This document shows, one piece after another, positions 35,324 to 44,199 of a stretch of DNA of 64,000 bases (its first letter is position 1; each line of letters begins with the position of its first letter). The notes beneath the pieces are model-generated. The model did not search any database. It worked only from the letters and a program-made list of their open reading frames with translations, and was not told the DNA's origin. This stretch comes from Algoriphagus resistens (GTDB taxonomy: Bacteria > Bacteroidota > Bacteroidia > Cytophagales > Cyclobacteriaceae). Where the stretch lies: NCBI RefSeq assembly GCF_001442615.1, contig NZ_LMXN01000001.1, forward strand, positions 248,001-312,000. Reading direction: 5' to 3'. The position numbers and the translations under genes are program-made.

Positions 35324-35899
35324 TTACTTAAGTAATATCTTAAGAATTTCTCTTTTTATAAAAACAATTATAATCCAAGATACTATTGCTGCAAAAATCC
35401 CTACTATTGCTCCGACCAGAATATCCATAGGATAATGTACTCCCAGGTAAATACGGGTATAAGATATCACCGCAGCCCATAAAAATAACCAGGGTAGAAA
35501 ACGGAGTTTCCCTTTCATCTTTAGATTTAAGAAAAGAGCCATGCCAAAGGTATTGGCAGCATGTGAGGAGGCAAACCCAAACAAGCCACCACATCTTCCA
35601 TAGTTGTGGATTATCCCTTCCCAACGCTCGTCATGGCAAGGTCTTAGCCTTTCAAAAAAAGGTTTCATCATGCCGGAAGTCACCTGATCGGAAACAAGTA
35701 TAGTCAACGCAACACCTCCATAAACCCACCAACTGTTTTTGGGCTCTGCCTTGTAGATGAAATATATTAGAATGGCATAAAAAGGAATCCAGATAAATGT
35801 TTGGGACATTTGAAAAGCAACCACATCCAACCAATCAGTATGGAAGGAGTTTAGCCAAAGGAATAATTCCTCGTCCCAAGTCTTGATTTGTTCGATCAT
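35324..35899 (-). CDS. PAP2-family membrane phosphatase
   Basis: Integral membrane phosphatase of 191 aa acting on lipid phosphates such as undecaprenyl pyrophosphate, phosphatidate or lipid A. All three PAP2 signature blocks are visible: K-x6-RP at 79-87 (KPFFERLRP), the SSHA block at 111-114 replacing the usual PSGH, and TR-x5-H-x3-D at 148-159 with catalytic His155. Five or six hydrophobic segments surround them. It overlaps the hemF stop by four bases (ATGA), so its translation is coupled to hemF. The exact lipid substrate is unknown. Confidence 0.9.
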   Translation of the reverse strand: MIEQIKTWDEELFLWLNSFHTDWLDVVAFQMSQTFIWIPFYAILIYFIYKAEPKNSWWVYGGVALTILVSDQVTSGMMKPFFERLRPCHDERWEGIIHNYGRCGGLFGFASSHAANTFGMALFLNLKMKGKLRFLPWLFLWAAVISYTRIYLGVHYPMDILVGAIVGIFAAIVSWIIIVFIKREILKILLK

Positions 35900-36807
35900 T
35901 TCACAAACGATAGCCAGTCAATTCCTTTTTTGAGGTGGTCTTGGGTAAATTCTTCCTTAGACCCGATTTTTGTCTCATGCATGTAATCCCATTCTGCCAT
36001 TGGAGGCATGCTCATTAATATACTCTCAGTGCGGCCGTTAGTATCCAAACCGAATTTGGTACCTGCATCCCACACCAGGTTAAATTCTACGTAGCGGCCT
36101 CTCCTCAAACTCTGCCAGGATTTTTCGTTTTCTCCATAGTCGAGCAGGGAGTTTTTCTTCATAAAATGCCCATAGAGCTTTGGAAACAATTTGCTTAAAG
36201 ACAAGCTGAATTGTAATATATCTTCAAATTCCAGGTCGTCTTTTGCTTTTATTCGATCATAGAAAATCCCCCCTATACCGCGGGTTTCATTTCTATGTTT
36301 GAGAAAGAAGTAATCGTCTGCCCAATTTTTAAATTTTGGATAGTAGGCCGAATCGTATTGATCGCAGACATTTTTTACTTCTTGATGAAAGTATTTTGCA
36401 TCATCCCCATCAATATAATGAGGAGTCAAATCTATTCCACCACCAAACCAATGCTCACCATTATCCATCTCAAAGTATCGGATATTCATGTGAATAATGG
36501 GAACCATCGGGCTTTTGGGATGCAGGACGATAGATACACCAGTCGCAAAAAAATCAGCTTTCTGTAAGTTTAACTTCTTAAGAATTTTATCCGGGGTAGG
36601 TCCGTGTACAGCTGAAAATGCTACTCCTCCTTTTTCGATAATAGTTCCATTTTTTAAAACCCGGGTTCTTCCGCCGCCGCCGGCAGGTCTTTGCCATCTG
36701 TCTTCTATAAATTTTCCGCTGCCATCAGCCAACTCCAGCTCATTGCAGATATGATCCTGCATACGACTGTAAACTTCAGCTATTTCTTCCTTACTCTTTC
36801 GTGACAT
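35896..36807 (-). CDS. hemF: Oxygen-dependent coproporphyrinogen III oxidase
   Basis: Catalyses the oxygen-dependent decarboxylation of coproporphyrinogen III to protoporphyrinogen IX in heme synthesis, in the cytosol. The 303 aa length is normal. Strong signatures are EDRWQRPAGGGGRTRVL (35-51), GGVAFSAVHG, FATGVSIVLHPKSPMVPIIH, HMNIRYFEM, WFGGGIDLTPHYI and GRYVEFNLVWDAGTKFGL. It lies 18 bases after tamL and overlaps the PAP2 gene by four bases. Presence of the aerobic enzyme points to an organism that lives with oxygen. Confidence 0.96.
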   Translation of the reverse strand: MSRKSKEEIAEVYSRMQDHICNELELADGSGKFIEDRWQRPAGGGGRTRVLKNGTIIEKGGVAFSAVHGPTPDKILKKLNLQKADFFATGVSIVLHPKSPMVPIIHMNIRYFEMDNGEHWFGGGIDLTPHYIDGDDAKYFHQEVKNVCDQYDSAYYPKFKNWADDYFFLKHRNETRGIGGIFYDRIKAKDDLEFEDILQFSLSLSKLFPKLYGHFMKKNSLLDYGENEKSWQSLRRGRYVEFNLVWDAGTKFGLDTNGRTESILMSMPPMAEWDYMHETKIGSKEEFTQDHLKKGIDWLSFVK

Positions 36808-36825
36808 TGTTGAATGATTATTGTT

Positions 36826-39249
36826 TTAGAATGGATAACCTATACCAAAGTTAAGAACAGTTTGGCCTTTTAGACCAAAAAGTTGATTGAATGATAGATT
36901 GTCGAGAACCCACCGCTCGCCCTCCGGCATAGATGGATCCACAGCTTTGGTAGCCAAGTCAAGACGGACTACCAAGAAATTAAAATCCATCCGCAAGCCT
37001 ATTCCGGTACCTAAAGCTATTTCCTTGTAAAACCTGTCAAATCTGAAATCAGCTCCAGGCCGGGAATTGTCCACACCTATCACCCAGGCATTACCTGCAT
37101 CAACGAAAACAGCCATATCAAAGTAGCCGACCAGATTTCTTCGGTATTCCAGCATGGTCTCCAAGATCATTTCGGCAGGCTGCTCAAAGGCATAATCGTA
37201 TCTTCCTCCATCCCCAATGGGGGGTGTATAACTGCCTGGACCAAGCCTTCTTGCCTGCCATGCCCTGATGCTTGTGCCTCCACCGGCAAAGAAATATTTC
37301 TCATAGGGAAGAATTCCGCTACTTACACCATAAGGGGTAGCAATTCCGAAGTTAGCTCTATAAGCTATGGTTGATTTTTGAGTGATAGGATAGTATCTCC
37401 TGAAATCCGCCTGGAGTTTAAGCCATTGGAATCTGGCGAAATCCGTGGTTTCATTGTTGCTCGGGGCATCCACAAAATTCAAAGTAGTCCCACCGCTTTC
37501 CACAAATAGCTTGAGCAAAGAGGCTTTATTCGTTGAATTGTAGTTGCCATAATTATTGAAATTAATAATTGACTGCGCCGATATACTGCTTATTAGCGAA
37601 GGGAGGAAAGACCAAATCAAATTATTCCCCTGACTTTCAAGATCTAGTAGTACTTGTGCAAAATCATCAGAAATGTTCGGTGTCCGTATGTAATTAATGT
37701 CTGCGGCATTGACAGTGAATTGTTGCCTGTTGCCCTGAGTGACCCAAGTATAGGCGAGTAGGGCATTCAGGCCCGATCTGGTATATTCCGGACGATTTGT
37801 ATAGTTATATCCCAGCTGAACTCGGGTGTTTGGATTGTATTTACCATATTTCTGTAAACTTAATCCATAGAATGGAATAAGGAATCGAGGGAAGATAACC
37901 GATGCGGATGTGCCGAATTCTTTACTTTGATAGACTCCCTGATCCGTCGCTGATGCAACACCTTCGTATCCGATTCTTGAATTAAATTCCAAAATCTCAC
38001 CGGCTCTGAAGAAATTCCTATTTCTCAGCACCACACTAAAGAATGGCCCGGGCAACTGCTCGGTAATACTCAATCCGAGCTGGTTGGTTAGTTGGTATTT
38101 CTGGTTAGGTTGAGTTATAATCCGTGCAGTTAGTCTGGTTCCAACCGTGTCAAAAGAAATATTGATATACCTGAAAAGGTCGAGATTACTGAGCTGCTTT
38201 TGGGTCTCTACTATGTTAAGTCTTTTATATTCTTGTCCCTCATCAAACAAAATCCTAGAGCTGAGCAGTTTCTCCGAAAACCGATCTTTGTAAAATGTGA
38301 AATCAATGTTACGGTAGCTTTTTTGCACCTTTTCATCTATGAAGGAATCACTTGGTGGACTAACTTTAAATGTGATGGAGTCGATCTTATATACCTCGTG
38401 TTTTTCTGTAAAAGAGGGTTTAAGTATCCGCTGCTCCACATTGATCTTTTTGGAGGTGGTATCGTAGAAGAGGTTGTAATCAATAAAGTTTTTCGTAAAC
38501 ATGAAGTATCCATTGTTTTTGAAAAGCTCTTCTAGCCGATCCCTTTCCCGGGTGAAATTGCTCTGATCATAGCGGTCACCTTTAGTGATGAAAGAACCGT
38601 CCTTGTTGTTTTTGATTAATTCCAAAATCCCCTCATTGTCTGAGCGGACATAGATTGAATCGAGCATGTAAGCATTTTTTTCTTGAACGGTGTAGATTAC
38701 TTCGGCTTTTTTCTTTTTGGTTTTTACTTCAAAAGCCACCTCTGCCTCTAAAAATCCTTTGTTGTATAGGTAATTGTCTATTTCAGTGACTGTTTTTTCA
38801 GTAAGTGTACTGTCTAAGATGGTGACTGGATTTCCCGTCCGCATCAAAAAATTCCCGTACTCCTCCAATTTTTCCAAATATTGAATTTTTGTCTGTAGCT
38901 TCTCCCGCTTCTTAATTAGTTTCCGATCATCAGGTACTTTATCAAGTAGGGATCTAACCTCCTGAAGCTCGCTGTTTTTTGCGTAAAGTTTCTCATTTAC
39001 CTTTGCGCTATCATAGAACGCCAGCCCCACCCGATATATGCTTACTCCCAAGGAGGAGTTGGTAAGTGGGATTCTGGTATTGGGTTCCTGAATATAAAGG
39101 CCTTCAATCTCCAATTGATTTGCCTTTTCTACCCCTTTAAGTTTATTGCTTTCAAGTACATAGGTACCTTCGGGCAGGTTTTTACTTATGGAGCAGGCAT
39201 GCATTGCCCAGAGGACACCGATAAAAAGTATATATTTGGAGAATTTCAA
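36826..39249 (-). CDS. tamL: TamL-type BamA/TamA-family outer membrane lipoprotein
   Basis: Omp85-superfamily protein thought to assist outer-membrane protein or lipid assembly with TamB. No ATG fits the N-terminus. TTG at 39249 gives a tidy lipoprotein signal (KYILFIGVLWAMHAC, Cys19 then SISKNLPEG). TTG at 39279 would give 817 aa with a ten-residue extension. The N-terminal half has a charged helical segment (about 85-125) and POTRA-like repeats (YNKGFLEAEVAFEVKTKKK; FKNNGYFMFTKNFIDYN). The C-terminal barrel contains SIRAWQARRLGPGSY, an Omp85 loop motif with Arg, and ends LNFGIGYPF. The lipoprotein form and the divergent rRNA methyltransferase gene match TamL loci of Bacteroidota as I recall them. 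Confidence 0.86.
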   Translation of the reverse strand: MKFSKYILFIGVLWAMHACSISKNLPEGTYVLESNKLKGVEKANQLEIEGLYIQEPNTRIPLTNSSLGVSIYRVGLAFYDSAKVNEKLYAKNSELQEVRSLLDKVPDDRKLIKKREKLQTKIQYLEKLEEYGNFLMRTGNPVTILDSTLTEKTVTEIDNYLYNKGFLEAEVAFEVKTKKKKAEVIYTVQEKNAYMLDSIYVRSDNEGILELIKNNKDGSFITKGDRYDQSNFTRERDRLEELFKNNGYFMFTKNFIDYNLFYDTTSKKINVEQRILKPSFTEKHEVYKIDSITFKVSPPSDSFIDEKVQKSYRNIDFTFYKDRFSEKLLSSRILFDEGQEYKRLNIVETQKQLSNLDLFRYINISFDTVGTRLTARIITQPNQKYQLTNQLGLSITEQLPGPFFSVVLRNRNFFRAGEILEFNSRIGYEGVASATDQGVYQSKEFGTSASVIFPRFLIPFYGLSLQKYGKYNPNTRVQLGYNYTNRPEYTRSGLNALLAYTWVTQGNRQQFTVNAADINYIRTPNISDDFAQVLLDLESQGNNLIWSFLPSLISSISAQSIINFNNYGNYNSTNKASLLKLFVESGGTTLNFVDAPSNNETTDFARFQWLKLQADFRRYYPITQKSTIAYRANFGIATPYGVSSGILPYEKYFFAGGGTSIRAWQARRLGPGSYTPPIGDGGRYDYAFEQPAEMILETMLEYRRNLVGYFDMAVFVDAGNAWVIGVDNSRPGADFRFDRFYKEIALGTGIGLRMDFNFLVVRLDLATKAVDPSMPEGERWVLDNLSFNQLFGLKGQTVLNFGIGYPF

Positions 39250-39268
39250 AATGGCAGAGTCAATCCGA

Positions 39269-40018
39269 ATGCTTAGCAAAAATACAGTTAAGTTTATTAA
39301 ATCCTTACATCAAAAGAAATTCCGGAATCAGGAGCAAAAGTTCTTCGTAGAAGGGGAGAAAAGTGTACTGGAAGTCTTGGATTCTGATTTCATAATTGAT
39401 TTATTAATTACCACCGAACCCTTTTTGGAACGGATTAACAGTAAGATCACTCACTCCAAGACCCAAGTAATTGTGGCTACTCAAAATCAGCTGGAAAATC
39501 TTGGTCAGTATCAGAGTAACGATAGTGCGCTGGCGGTGGTAGGTATGAAACCCAATCACTCTTTCGATCTTCCGGCTGGTGAATTGGCTATAGCATTGGA
39601 TGATGTGAGGGACCCGGGAAATTTGGGAACTATCATTAGAATAGCAGATTGGTACGGGATTAAGCATCTGGTTTTTTCTCCTCAAACAGCTGAATTCTAC
39701 AATCCCAAGGTCATACAAGCTAGCATGGGATCATTTACCAGAGTCAATTTTTTCTATGAGGATCTGGCATCCATTTTCCGGAAATGGAATGTGCCTGTAT
39801 ATGGCGCCTTCTTGAACGGGAAAAATGTGCATGAGCTGAAAGGAGTGAAGGCCGGAGTGATATTGATGGGAAATGAATCAAAAGGGATAGCTAGTGAATT
39901 GGAAATGTCGGTGACAGAGAAGGTGACCATTCCGGGATTTGGTAAAGCTGAGTCGTTGAACGTTGCCATTGCGACTGCCATTCTTTGCGACAATTTTAAA
40001 CGGTTGACCATCATATGA
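39269..40018 (+). CDS. TrmH/SpoU-family RNA 2'-O-methyltransferase
   Basis: SAM-dependent methyltransferase of the SPOUT class, acting on rRNA or tRNA ribose. Start is set at ATG 39269 (MLSKNTVKFIKSLHQKKFR), the usual beginning for this group; ATG 39251 is an alternative. An N-terminal substrate-binding domain (EQKFFVEGEKSVLEVL) precedes three SpoU motifs: ALDDVRDPGNLGTIIRIADW, VILMGNESKGIASEL and IPGFGKAESLNVAIATAIL. The knotted SAM site is formed by the last two. It resembles RlmB-type 23S methyltransferases, but the target nucleotide is not readable. Its 5' end faces tamL only about 19 bases away, so divergent promoters must overlap coding sequence. The SBF transporter start overlaps its stop by four bases (ATGA). 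Confidence 0.9.
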   Translation: MLSKNTVKFIKSLHQKKFRNQEQKFFVEGEKSVLEVLDSDFIIDLLITTEPFLERINSKITHSKTQVIVATQNQLENLGQYQSNDSALAVVGMKPNHSFDLPAGELAIALDDVRDPGNLGTIIRIADWYGIKHLVFSPQTAEFYNPKVIQASMGSFTRVNFFYEDLASIFRKWNVPVYGAFLNGKNVHELKGVKAGVILMGNESKGIASELEMSVTEKVTIPGFGKAESLNVAIATAILCDNFKRLTII

Positions 40019-41001
40019 TTCGAAAATTAACCAGCACACTTGGCAGGGTTGGCATCAACGGGTTTTTATTGAGCTTATTAGCAGCGATTTTTCTGGCTTG
40101 GCTATTTCCATTTGTGGGATCAAATGAATCAACAATACCTTGGAAGCCAATGATTAACATTGGAATTGGCCTGGTATTCTTTTTTTATGGTGTCAAACTC
40201 AATCCTACAGCTCTGAAATCCGGTTTGTCAAACTGGAGATTACATGTTTTAATCCAAGTAAGTACGTTCTTGCTTTTTCCACTTCTTGTCCTGCTATTAT
40301 CATCCGGAATGACATGGATTGATAAAGATTTCAGGATAGGAATTACCTATTTGTCCGTACTGCCATCTACTGTAAGTGCCTCAGTGGTTATGGTTTCTAT
40401 TGCGGGAGGAAATATTCCCGGAGCTATATTCAACGCGAGTATTTCCAGCTTACTGGGTGTCCTGATTACTCCTGCGTGGATGGGGATCTTGGCGGACTCA
40501 GCAGCTATCCAAATGGATTATCTACCCACCCTTATAGAACTTTCTTTTAAAGTTTTACTTCCTGTAATCCTTGGCATACTATCCCATAGTTGGTTGTTTC
40601 CTAGGATTGCCAAACACATCAGGTACTTGAAATATGTGGATCAGACCGTGATTATGATCATCGTGTTTACTTCTTTTGCACAGTCCTTTTCGCAGAGGGT
40701 ATTCTCTCCGTACGAAGCCTCTGTTCTACTTGAGGTGGGAGCCACCATGCTAGCATTGTTCTTTTTAGTATGGTTGCTTATTGAGGGGGCCTGTAGGGCC
40801 TTAGGCTTTAGTCGGGAAGATAGGATTACCGCACTTTTTTGCGGATCTAAAAAATCATTAGTGCAAGGAGTAGTGATTGGCAAAGTGATTTTCTCAGATC
40901 CGGCTATTTTCGGACTGGTTTTGCTGCCGCTAATGTTATATCACATACAGCAACTAATAGCGGGTAGCATTATCTCTTCCGCTATGGCAAGAAAGAGTTA
41001 G
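40015..41001 (+). CDS. SBF-family (bile acid:Na+ symporter-like, YfeH type) transporter
   Basis: Inner-membrane secondary transporter of 328 aa with about ten hydrophobic segments (LLAAIFLAWLFPFV, VLIQVSTFLLFPLLVLLLS, LGVLITPAWMGIL). Family marks are FFFYGVKLNPTAL, LPSTVSASVVMVSIAGGN, FNASISSLLGV and a C-terminal FCGSKKSLVQGVVIGKVIF, typical of the SBF_like/YfeH group. Substrates of this group are poorly known; a sodium-coupled organic anion is the family expectation. It overlaps the methyltransferase by four bases and is therefore co-translated with it, an apparently non-functional pairing. Confidence 0.88.
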   Translation: MIRKLTSTLGRVGINGFLLSLLAAIFLAWLFPFVGSNESTIPWKPMINIGIGLVFFFYGVKLNPTALKSGLSNWRLHVLIQVSTFLLFPLLVLLLSSGMTWIDKDFRIGITYLSVLPSTVSASVVMVSIAGGNIPGAIFNASISSLLGVLITPAWMGILADSAAIQMDYLPTLIELSFKVLLPVILGILSHSWLFPRIAKHIRYLKYVDQTVIMIIVFTSFAQSFSQRVFSPYEASVLLEVGATMLALFFLVWLLIEGACRALGFSREDRITALFCGSKKSLVQGVVIGKVIFSDPAIFGLVLLPLMLYHIQQLIAGSIISSAMARKS

Positions 41002-41044
41002 TAACGGTATCTTTAAAATTCCCGGATGCAGGGTTGGTTTTTGG

Positions 41045-41305
41045 TTAGATGTATTTCTTGGCTAATTCATTTACCAATTCGCTGTATTGTTTTTCGGCTT
41101 CATCCTGAGAAGTCCCTTTGAAATTCATCCATGCATTATACTTAGCTGCTGCGGTGAAGTCAAAACCTCCTGGTCGATCAGTTTCATTATCTCCTTCTGT
41201 AGCTTGCTTGTAAAGACCGTAAAGTTTAAGTAACTCTTCGTTACTGGGTTTACTGGTAAATTTTTTTGTTAATGCTACAGCATCATCTAAGGATTGGGAT
41301 GACAT
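41045..41305 (-). CDS. Acyl-CoA-binding protein
   Basis: Small cytosolic protein that binds long-chain acyl-CoA esters. ATG at 41305 gives 86 aa, the standard ACBP length; upstream frame extension has no support. The core [31 protein letters not shown] (29-39) and [20 protein letters not shown] shows the four-helix bundle and the Tyr and Lys ligand residues of the family. It lies downstream of gltA on the same strand, but the hairpin at 41384-41413 separates them, so it is probably its own unit. Confidence 0.92.
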   Translation of the reverse strand: MSSQSLDDAVALTKKFTSKPSNEELLKLYGLYKQATEGDNETDRPGGFDFTAAAKYNAWMNFKGTSQDEAEKQYSELVNELAKKYI

Positions 41306-41383
41306 GGTCGGGAAATTTTGTTGAAAATGTAAAATCAAAATTAGTACCAGATAGTGGTACCTGTCCAGTGTTTGCCGAAAATA

Positions 41384-41413
41384 AAATAACCAGCTGTATT
41401 CAGCTGGTTATTT
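41384..41413. terminator. Terminator after citrate synthase
   Basis: Perfect 13-bp stem AAATAACCAGCTG (41384-41396) / CAGCTGGTTATTT (41401-41413) with a four-base loop, then a T-rich minus-strand tract (ATTTTATTTTCG partly in the stem). It lies 28 bases beyond the gltA stop. Confidence 0.82.
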
Positions 41414-41440
41414 ATACAAATTGGGGAATATGCGTTGCAA

Positions 41441-42727
41441 TTAACGCTTATTCATGGAAACGTAGTCACGTTCATTTGGCCCTGTGTAAACCTGTCTTGG
41501 CCGACCGATAGGCTCTCCGTTTTCACGCATTTCTTTCCACTGTGCGATCCAGCCAGGAAGTCTTCCAAGAGCAAACATTACTGTAAACATATCTGTTGGG
41601 ATGCCAAGAGCTCTGTAAATAATGCCAGAGTAGAAATCTACATTTGGATACAACTGTCGATCAATGAAGTATTGATCGTTTAATGCAGCCTGCTCCAGTT
41701 CTTTAGCGATGTCCAATACAGGATCATTCACACCTAATTTCTCCAGCACATCATCAGCAGCCTTTTTGATGATTTTTGCCCTAGGATCGAAGTTTTTGTA
41801 AACTCTGTGGCCAAATCCCATCAATCGGAATGGGTCGTTTTTGTCTTTTGCTTTGTCTAAATATTTTTTAGCATCACCACCATCAGCTTTGATAGCTTCC
41901 AGCATCTCGATTACAGATTGGTTAGCTCCACCATGAAGTGGTCCCCATAGCGCATTAATACCTGCTGAAATTGAGGCATATATACTTGCCTGGGAAGAGC
42001 CCACGATTCTTACAGTGGAAGTAGAACAGTTTTGCTCATGATCAGCATGAAGAATAAGTAATTTGTCCAAAGCAGAAGCAACGACCGGGTCTACATCATA
42101 TTTTTCTGCCGGAAGCGCAAACATCATTTTCAGAAAGTTTGAGCAGTAATCCAACGAGTTATCAGGATAGTTGACTGGATGTCCCATCTCATTTTTGTAA
42201 GCCCAGGCTGCGAAAGTCGGCATCTTGGCAATTAAACGTGCAATGCTCAAATCCACTTCTTCTTTGTTTCTCACTGGATTCAATGAGTCAGGGTAGAATG
42301 CCGTCAATGAGCAAATTAAAGATGAGAGGACTCCCATTGGGTGGGCATTAGAAGGGAAGCCCTCAAGGATCTTCTTAATGTCTTCATGAACCAACGTATG
42401 ATGTGTGATTTCTTTTGAGAAATTCTCGTATTGAGCTTGAGTAGGTAGCTCACCATAAATCAGTAAATATGAGACTTCAAGAAAGGTTGATTTCTCAGCC
42501 AGATCTTCAATCCGGTATCCTCTATAGCGAAGAATTCCTTCTTCACCATCTAAAAAAGTAATTGCACTCGTGGTAGCTCCTGTGTTTTTATATCCTGGGT
42601 CAAGGGTGATTAATCCTGAGGAAGCTCTAAGTTTTGCGATATCGATCGCTGATTCATTTTCAGTTCCGGTGATTACCGGGAATTCATAGTCTTGTCCTTT
42701 GAAAGAAAGCTTAGCTGATTCAGACAT
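41441..42727 (-). CDS. gltA: Citrate synthase
   Basis: Condenses oxaloacetate and acetyl-CoA to citrate, the entry step of the TCA cycle, in the cytosol. The 428 aa length is that of the hexameric (E. coli-like, type II) enzyme. The catalytic residues are visible: His265 in GPLHGGANQ, His307 in MGFGHRVYKNFDPRA and Asp364 in NVDFYSG. The N-terminal domain (LDPGYKNTGATTSAITFLD; GILRYRGYRIEDLA) is also typical. It is a single-gene unit with a terminator at 41384-41413 and a conspicuous inverted repeat at 42822-42858 in its upstream region. Confidence 0.97.
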   Translation of the reverse strand: MSESAKLSFKGQDYEFPVITGTENESAIDIAKLRASSGLITLDPGYKNTGATTSAITFLDGEEGILRYRGYRIEDLAEKSTFLEVSYLLIYGELPTQAQYENFSKEITHHTLVHEDIKKILEGFPSNAHPMGVLSSLICSLTAFYPDSLNPVRNKEEVDLSIARLIAKMPTFAAWAYKNEMGHPVNYPDNSLDYCSNFLKMMFALPAEKYDVDPVVASALDKLLILHADHEQNCSTSTVRIVGSSQASIYASISAGINALWGPLHGGANQSVIEMLEAIKADGGDAKKYLDKAKDKNDPFRLMGFGHRVYKNFDPRAKIIKKAADDVLEKLGVNDPVLDIAKELEQAALNDQYFIDRQLYPNVDFYSGIIYRALGIPTDMFTVMFALGRLPGWIAQWKEMRENGEPIGRPRQVYTGPNERDYVSMNKR

Positions 42728-42821
42728 ATATTTTTTGTTTGGATTGCTTATGTTAAAAAACCTTGAAATAGGCTCGTAAGATAATAAAATCAGATAGCTT
42801 TTTGATGGCAGAATGTGATCG

Positions 42822-42858
42822 ATGAATTATTATTCCTGTGAAAAGTGAAATAATTCAT
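42822..42858. promoter_or_regulatory. Inverted repeat upstream of gltA, candidate operator
   Basis: ATGAATTATT (42822-42831) and AATAATTCAT (42849-42858), perfect 10-bp arms with a 17-base spacer, located about 95-131 bases before the gltA start. It could be a regulator site or a leader hairpin. Confidence 0.45.
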
Positions 42859-42942
42859 AAGAATCTCTACCGATTCCTTAATAAATACTTAGAAATCAAG
42901 AAGCCTGGATTTATACATCCTTGGTGAATTTTTATTTTGGAA

Positions 42943-42970
42943 TAAAAAAAAGCCCCGGAGGGCTTTTTTT
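42943..42970 (-). terminator. Terminator of the suf operon
   Basis: A7-GCCC / GGGC-T7 stem around a four-base loop, directly overlapping the stop codon of the bacilliredoxin gene, with a T-run on the minus strand. Confidence 0.85.
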
Positions 42971-43391
42971 ACGCGCAGAAATGCTCGAATACTTCTACTA
43001 AGTGATCTCCGATCATTTTTGCATTTCTTCCTTCAATGTGGTGGCGCTCGATAAAATGAACTAGCTCGCCGTCTTTGAATAGTGCCATAGCTGGAGAGGA
43101 AGGAGGGTAGGGTAGACAAAGTTCTCTTAGCTTTTCTACCGCTTCTCTATCATTTCCTGCAAAAACAGTGGCTAGTGTAGTAGGTTTTACAGTCGCGTTC
43201 TCCACAGCATAGGTTACTCCCGGTCTGGCAGCTCCAGCTGCGCAGCCACATACTGAATTTACTACGACTAGGGTAGTGCCTTTATGGTCAGGACCAAGAT
43301 GCGTTGCAACCTGATCAGCAGTTCTGAACTCTTCAAATCCTACGCTGGAAAGTTCCGCTCTCATTGGAGCGATCAATTCTTCTGGATACAT
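42969..43391 (-). CDS. BrxA/BrxB-family bacilliredoxin
   Basis: Thioredoxin-fold protein of the YphP/YqiW family that removes low-molecular-weight thiols from mixed disulfides. The 140 aa product starts MYPEELIAPMRAEL and carries the CGC active-site motif at 48-50 (VNSVCGCAAGAARP). Later blocks LATVFAGNDREAVEKLREL and SSPAMALFKDGELVHFIERH are typical of the family. It is the last gene of the suf run, 27 bases after the DUF59 gene, and is followed at once by a terminator. The physical link to Fe-S assembly suggests thiol redox support (inference). Which thiol it serves, bacillithiol or another, is not readable. Confidence 0.92.
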   Translation of the reverse strand: MYPEELIAPMRAELSSVGFEEFRTADQVATHLGPDHKGTTLVVVNSVCGCAAGAARPGVTYAVENATVKPTTLATVFAGNDREAVEKLRELCLPYPPSSPAMALFKDGELVHFIERHHIEGRNAKMIGDHLVEVFEHFCA

Positions 43392-43418
43392 AATATTACT
43401 AGTTTTAAAATACTTATT

Positions 43419-43763
43419 TTAGAGAAAACCCAATTCAAGCTTAGCTGCTTCAGACATCATATCCTGAGAATATGGCGGATCAAATGTCAGCTCAATCTCC
43501 ACATTATTAATGCCTTGGATCTGTTGGATCTTATCCTTGATTTCCGAAGGAATGAACTCTGCAGATGGGCAATTTGGAGAAGTAAGTGTCATCAGGATAT
43601 ACACATTGTTTACAGGATAAACGGTGATTTCATAGATCAGGCCAAGATCATATACATCCACAGGAATCTCAGGATCATAGACCAGTTTGATGGCTTGGAT
43701 CACCTTTTCCTTAAGGTTTTCTACTTGTCCTACCGCAGCTTCCGTTTTACTTTCTGTTGACAT
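43419..43763 (-). CDS. DUF59/MIP18-family Fe-S assembly protein (SufT-like)
   Basis: Small cytosolic protein of the MIP18 (FeS_assembly_P) family that helps mature Fe-S proteins. ATG at 43763 gives 114 aa and is preferred; ATG 43775 would begin inside the last codons of sufE. The domain shows IQAIKLVYDPEIPVDVYDLG (the PEIPVDVYDLG signature), YEITVYPVNNVYILMTLT and SPNCPSAEFIPSEI, with Cys in the conserved position, then DPPYSQDMMSEAAKLELGF. It is encoded between sufE and the bacilliredoxin, so it belongs to the suf operon. Confidence 0.92.
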   Translation of the reverse strand: MSTESKTEAAVGQVENLKEKVIQAIKLVYDPEIPVDVYDLGLIYEITVYPVNNVYILMTLTSPNCPSAEFIPSEIKDKIQQIQGINNVEIELTFDPPYSQDMMSEAAKLELGFL

Positions 43764-43767
43764 AATT

Positions 43768-44199
43768 TCAGGCATTTTGCTTGGTCTGAATGGCCAAGGC
43801 ATATAGTTTGATTTGCTTGATCATCGAGGCGAAACCATTTGAGCGCTGGCTTCCGATGATAGAGCCCATTCCGATTCTCTCTACGAAATCAAGCCTTGCA
43901 TTAATAATCTCCTCCGGGCTTCGATAGTTCAATACTCTCAGCAAAAGCGAGATTAATCCTTTGGTAATATCAGTATTGGAATCAGCTTGGAAATGAACTT
44001 TGCCATCTTTTTCCTCTGCTATCAACCAAACTTTGGATTGACACCCTTTGATGGTGTTTTCTTCAATCCTTTCACTATCAGGAAAATCCTCTAAGCTTCC
44101 TCCTAGCTCCATGATGTAATATATCGTGGATTCTTTGTCATCTCCAAGGATTTCAAACTCCGAAACTATCTCATCTTGAACTTCCTGAATTCTACTCAT
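43768..44199 (-). CDS. sufE: Cysteine desulfuration protein SufE
   Basis: Sulfur acceptor that stimulates SufS and passes persulfide sulfur to SufBCD. The 143 aa product has the acceptor Cys53 in IKGCQSKVWL, preceded by EENT and followed by DSNTDITKGLISLLLRVL, the standard SufE signature. It overlaps the sufS stop by four bases, and the DUF59 gene follows after a few bases, so the translation units are tightly packed. Confidence 0.95.
   Translation of the reverse strand: MSRIQEVQDEIVSEFEILGDDKESTIYYIMELGGSLEDFPDSERIEENTIKGCQSKVWLIAEEKDGKVHFQADSNTDITKGLISLLLRVLNYRSPEEIINARLDFVERIGMGSIIGSQRSNGFASMIKQIKLYALAIQTKQNA

Noticed and set aside
41306..41338. N-terminal extension of the acyl-CoA-binding protein
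   Set aside because: ACBP is about 86 residues, which the ATG at 41305 gives exactly.
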